Notes under the pieces: model-generated
Database searches by the model: none
What the model was told of the DNA's origin: nothing
Seen by the model: the letters and a program-made list of their open reading frames with translations, nothing else
Made by a program: the position numbers and the translations under genes
Shown: piece after piece, positions 23,483-26,276 of the stretch
Position numbering within the stretch: the stretch's first letter is position 1
Layout: the number at the start of each line of letters is the position of its first letter
Origin: JANYGA01 sp031420415
GTDB lineage: Bacteria; Vulcanimicrobiota; Vulcanimicrobiia; Vulcanimicrobiales; Vulcanimicrobiaceae
Reading direction: 5' to 3'
Assembly (NCBI GenBank): GCA_031420415.1
Contig: JANOMT010000048.1
Span: 1 to 26,276 of the forward strand
DNA length: 26,276 nucleotides

Positions 23483-23716
23483 TCAGCTGATCGTGAACGG
23501 CCCCGACGCCGAGCTGCGTTTTACGAAGATCTCGTCCGCCGCCGCTAGCTGGTTGAAAAAACTCGAGTCTAGCTCGCGGTGGTTTTCCGCGCCTCCCGAA
23601 GCGCTCAAAACGATGTCGGGAATGGCGGCGGGAGCCGGATCAATTGTTACTCGCAGCAGAACCGGCACCGACGGGGCTTGTGCCAGTACGTTTCCCGGAC
23701 CGCGCAATGAGTGCAA
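23483..23716 (-). CDS. Small hypothetical protein or 3' gene fragment
   Basis: Seventy-seven codons reading RGPGNVLAQAPSVPVLLRV, then DPAPAAIPDIVLSASGGAEN and ADEIFVKRSSASGPFTIS. Composition is protein-like, unlike the opposite strand. The TGA is followed within ten bases by a perfect 9-bp hairpin, which supports a real gene end. The start (ATG 23714-23716) lacks a clear ribosome binding site, so it may be the tail of a truncated gene. The family is not recognised. Confidence 0.35.
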   Translation of the reverse strand: MHSLRGPGNVLAQAPSVPVLLRVTIDPAPAAIPDIVLSASGGAENHRELDSSFFNQLAAADEIFVKRSSASGPFTIS

Positions 23717-24105
23717 GCTTGGCGAAGTTTAGATTTGCCTATAACCGACGAAGATGCGCTGCCCTCACGAAAGGAAATTGCTTGCACCACTTATAGAGCG
23801 ACTTCATTTAATAGTAATTAATTGGTAAATGTTGACTGCGTGCGTAACCCATTTTTCATGCGAAACGTAATTATTATTCGGAATCACACACACCAGTAAA
23901 TTCATCGATCTGCACCGATGTGGCTTGGGCGTCTGGTTGCTTCCGCCCATTGTGCGCGAGGTGCTTTAATGCCATACTTTGCGCAGGCCGTATGAAGGTA
24001 TCTTCTGAGAAACGTTCTTGATAATTGATTCCGACATTTCGGTCGAAGGTACTGAACCATCGTGTGCGCACACAAATTCTGCGCAGTCACCATGAGGGAC
24101 CTACT
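23717..24105. other. Gap upstream of the calpain gene, no gene seen
   Basis: AT-rich from 23780 to 23880, including taatagtaattaattgg. No convincing coding on either strand. It should hold the promoter of the calpain-like gene. I see no strong hairpin. Confidence 0.4.
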
Positions 24106-25626
24106 ATGACGATGCTGGGAACACGGACGAAAACCGAAGAGACCCATTCGCACAAAAATGGAACCCGTCGCGAGCGAACGCTCGCGCAAACCATGATGTC
24201 CGGCGGGGCACGTCGAGAAGTCGGCGCGGCGAATCCTCGAGCGCTCGCCGAGCTACGTGCCGGACGAGTTATCGACTGGTCGGACGATCACGAATCGAAG
24301 ACGCTCGAACAACTGCTCGGTCTTCCCGTCGAGAAGCTCTTCGATCCAAAATTTGGCTCGCCGATCTACGCGGGCGTTCCACTGGATTTCGATCGAGGGC
24401 GCTGCCGCGCCGATCTGGGAGCGAAGACCGACGTGCGCAAACTTTTCGAAGAGGCAGCGCAGGTGTCGATGCTCGTCGAGCATGGGCTCATCAGCAATAG
24501 CGTCTTGCAACATCAGACGACGAATTTGCGCCTCTTTAGTGCGGAGATCGCGGACCGCGTCGCACAGCAGTTGCAGAGCATGGACGATCGCTGCGATCGC
24601 AGCGCGCGTGCGAGCGAAGCCGCGCGCTTCACGGAGCTTTCGGTCGCAAACCGCCTCGCGATGTTGAGCGAGGCGAAGATCGTCGAACCGGGACATCCGC
24701 TTGGCAAACTCGATCGCACGTACCTCGTCAATCTGCCAGATTGGCTGCGACTCATTTTCAGCGATCTCTCGTTCGGGAATCCGGGCGAATACTTCGTCAA
24801 CGCACCGACGGCGATCACGCCGATTCAAGGTGCTCTCGGAGATTGCTGGCTCATCGCGGCGATGTCGTCGGTGTCCTGGACGAATCCCGAACTCTTTGGC
24901 GAGCGCATTCGGCGAGAGGCCGTTGCCGGCGACGTCGATGCGGATAAAGTCGATTTCCTCTTCGACCTCACGGACGTTTTGACGATCGCACTACCGTATT
25001 TTAACATCTCGATCCCGTTCACGTTTAAGACGTGGATCGGTCCGGAGGTGCCGCAATCTGGTAACGGCGGATATATCTACGCCCGATCCTCGGTTTCGGG
25101 TGAGACTTGGCCCGCAATCGTGGAAAAGGCGGTTGCCGTCTGGAGAAGCGGCGGCGATCCCGATACCCCGTTTTCGGCTGACTACGGGCACCTTAACGGC
25201 GGCGATCCAGCGTGGGCATGTCACGTTCTCACCGGAGCGAACGCCTACTATCATTGGGCCGATGCGAACGACAGCTTTGCGACGATCGCGGCGCATTGCA
25301 CGGGGAATCGCACCAACTCACCGCTCGTCGCGTGGACCTGGGGTAGCCAAGACGATTCGCCGAAAAAGGTCGATTTCGCCGGCGCTAACCTAGTCGCGAA
25401 TCATGCGTATTCGATTCTCGGACTCTGGGAAACCGCGAATCGACAATACGTCGTGCTGCGCAATCCGTGGGGTTATCACGAAGCGACGCTCAACACGCAT
25501 GCGGGCTCGTGGGCGACGAGCGAGCCATGGGGCTCGGTCGCACTTACGTTACCGGGCGATGGCGTCTTCGCGCTCGAGATCCATACGTTCCGCGATTACT
25601 TCATGGGTTTCGGCGGCGCCGTCTAG
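24106..25626 (+). CDS. Calpain-family (C2) cysteine peptidase
   Basis: From ATG 24106, with GAGGGA about eight bases upstream, the product is 506 residues. The papain-like calpain core starts near residue 230. Catalytic Cys247 lies in IQGALGDCWLIAAMSSVS, the calpain signature QGxxGDCWxxAA. His433 is in VANHAYSILG and Asn453 in VVLRNPWG, so the triad is complete. GGYIYARSSVSGETWPAIVE and VEKAVAVWRSGGDP fit the conserved core between them. The first 230 residues are helical and charged without a signal peptide, and I do not recognise them; the very start (KTEETHSHKNGTRRERT) is polar and likely disordered. Bacterial calpains are sporadic and mostly of unknown role. The frame is open upstream to 24025 but that extension is not supported. 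The gene appears to stand alone. Confidence 0.9.
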   Translation: MTMLGTRTKTEETHSHKNGTRRERTLAQTMMSGGARREVGAANPRALAELRAGRVIDWSDDHESKTLEQLLGLPVEKLFDPKFGSPIYAGVPLDFDRGRCRADLGAKTDVRKLFEEAAQVSMLVEHGLISNSVLQHQTTNLRLFSAEIADRVAQQLQSMDDRCDRSARASEAARFTELSVANRLAMLSEAKIVEPGHPLGKLDRTYLVNLPDWLRLIFSDLSFGNPGEYFVNAPTAITPIQGALGDCWLIAAMSSVSWTNPELFGERIRREAVAGDVDADKVDFLFDLTDVLTIALPYFNISIPFTFKTWIGPEVPQSGNGGYIYARSSVSGETWPAIVEKAVAVWRSGGDPDTPFSADYGHLNGGDPAWACHVLTGANAYYHWADANDSFATIAAHCTGNRTNSPLVAWTWGSQDDSPKKVDFAGANLVANHAYSILGLWETANRQYVVLRNPWGYHEATLNTHAGSWATSEPWGSVALTLPGDGVFALEIHTFRDYFMGFGGAV

Positions 25627-25646
25627 CGCGATCAAGAATCCGTGAC

Positions 25647-25710
25647 GCGGGCTCACTTGAAGATTTGGAAAATCGACGCTATGCTTTCCAAATTCGAAAG
25701 TGAGGCCCGC
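25647..25710. repeat. Long imperfect inverted repeat after the calpain gene
   Basis: GCGGGC-TCACTT-GAAGATTTGGAAA on the left pairs with TTTCCAAATTCGAAAGTGAGGCCCGC on the right, with two one-base bulges and few mismatches, around a loop of about 13 bases. It starts 21 bp after the calpain stop. It could act as a terminator or be a remnant of a small mobile repeat. Confidence 0.6.
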
Positions 25711-25998
25711 CCGTTATCACCACGCAAGATACAAGTGCGCTCATCGACGATCTACAATCGGTCCGGCACGATCTAGCGGATCGTGTCGACTGTCCGCCAG
25801 CATGGCGTGCCATCACTTCGCAGCGTGTGGGCGACGGAGCCACCAAGCGCGGTACCCGCTGGAATGGACTCGGCACGAACATCGTCGATACTGGCCGCAC
25901 GGGTACGGTCGATGGAGCCTGACCCTCACTCCGAAAACTGAACCGGCGGGACTCGCGAAAGTTCGGCAAAATACTTCCGCACCTTCGGGAGCCATTGC

Positions 25999-26276
25999 CA
26001 ATGCGAAAACGTTAATCGCCGATATCATCGGTAAAATGGGAGTCCATGAAAATACGTTTTAACTCTGGAAGAAGAAAAATGGCGATCTTGGAACTCCCGA
26101 AATACGCAGACTGCGGCAGCTCCGCGAAGAAAACACGAAGCTCAAGAGGCTTGTCACGGATCTAAGCCTCGATCGTCAGATACTTCAGGAGATCGTCACA
26201 AAGAAACTGTAAAGCCGGCGCAACAGCGCGATCGCGTCGGCTTTCTCGTCGCAGCTTTTGAGATCGGCGCACGACG
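25999..26276 (+). mobile_element. IS3-family remnant: OrfA (broken) and start of OrfB at window edge
   Basis: The plus strand reads AKTLIADIIGKMGVHENTF, then TAA at 26060-26062 where family members have Tyr, then LWKKKNGDLGTPEIRRLRQL and the coiled coil REENTKLKRLVTDLSLDRQI, ending VTKKL and TAA near 26210. This is the IS3/IS407-type OrfA C-terminus. In the overlapping frame OrfB begins VKPAQQRDRVGFLVAAFEIG and runs off the window. The N-terminal part of OrfA and the left IS end are missing. The TAA inactivates OrfA; whether OrfB is intact cannot be seen. Confidence 0.8.

Noticed and set aside
1..26276. TAG (or TAA) reassigned to an amino acid, because many broken genes have in-frame TAG
   Set aside because: Intact genes end normally at TAG (for example the MetE-like gene at 3415-3417, the lipoprotein at 13995-13997, the cupin at 19531-19533, the calpain at 25624-25626). 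Frameshifts occur as often as stops in the broken genes, so decay is the simpler reading.
1..26276. tRNA, rRNA or riboswitch genes
   Set aside because: I looked in the gaps for tRNA-like arms and known riboswitch cores and saw none I could support by eye.

Overview
The window looks like a piece of a GC-rich, free-living, probably soil or terrestrial bacterium. Evidence is the G/C-ending codons, L-lactate permease, several VOC and cupin enzymes, an ECF-sigma remnant and a bacterial calpain. I cannot assign a phylum from the sequence; an under-sampled soil phylum such as Candidatus Eremiobacterota is only a guess. Most of the window is accessory DNA: intact genes sit between many broken genes and pieces of IS3-family elements.

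Layout: (1) 1-3417 has lldP (cut by the left edge, minus strand), a decayed IS3-type remnant, and an intact MetE-C-like methyltransferase. (2) 3583-5442 has a broken glycosyltransferase running into an almost complete but frameshifted IS3-family element (4210-5442); its orfA is broken by an 8-bp unit present three times. (3) 5866-9031 is a block for exported proteins: a trypsin-like serine protease whose frame continues past two stops, then an overlapping (ATGA) exported DUF900-type alpha/beta hydrolase that is itself broken. (4) 9476-12615 holds a small periplasmic CuA-type cupredoxin, a badly decayed P-loop helicase/relaxase remnant, and an AT-richer methyltransferase that looks acquired. 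(5) 12771-17754 has a second copy of the IS end, a putative TIM-barrel lipoprotein, two intact and one broken VOC protein, an ECF sigma-factor pseudogene, another IS3 fragment, a GNAT acetyltransferase and a broken DUF4386 gene. (6) 18004-20330 has a DUF6326-like membrane protein, a hypothetical protein with a Pro/Ser-rich tail, a cupin and a RibD-C/DHFR-like reductase. (7) 20986-23145 is a minus-strand toxin-antitoxin island: VbhA-like antitoxin, Fic gene with two in-frame TAG codons, small putative antitoxin, zeta-toxin kinase. (8) 24106-26276 has a calpain-like cysteine peptidase, a long imperfect inverted repeat and another IS3 orfA/orfB junction.

The observation I rate highest is in the toxin island. 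The Fic gene and the zeta-toxin gene, unrelated in their catalytic domains, end in the same diverged module of about 55 codons (20986-21168 and 22181-22366). Many differences between the copies are synonymous, which argues for a shared protein domain. In the zeta copy it lies mostly beyond a TAA stop; in the Fic copy it is cut by a frameshift. The number of nonsense and frameshift lesions across the window indicates a decaying genomic island. All calls come from reading the sequence by eye; no database search was run.
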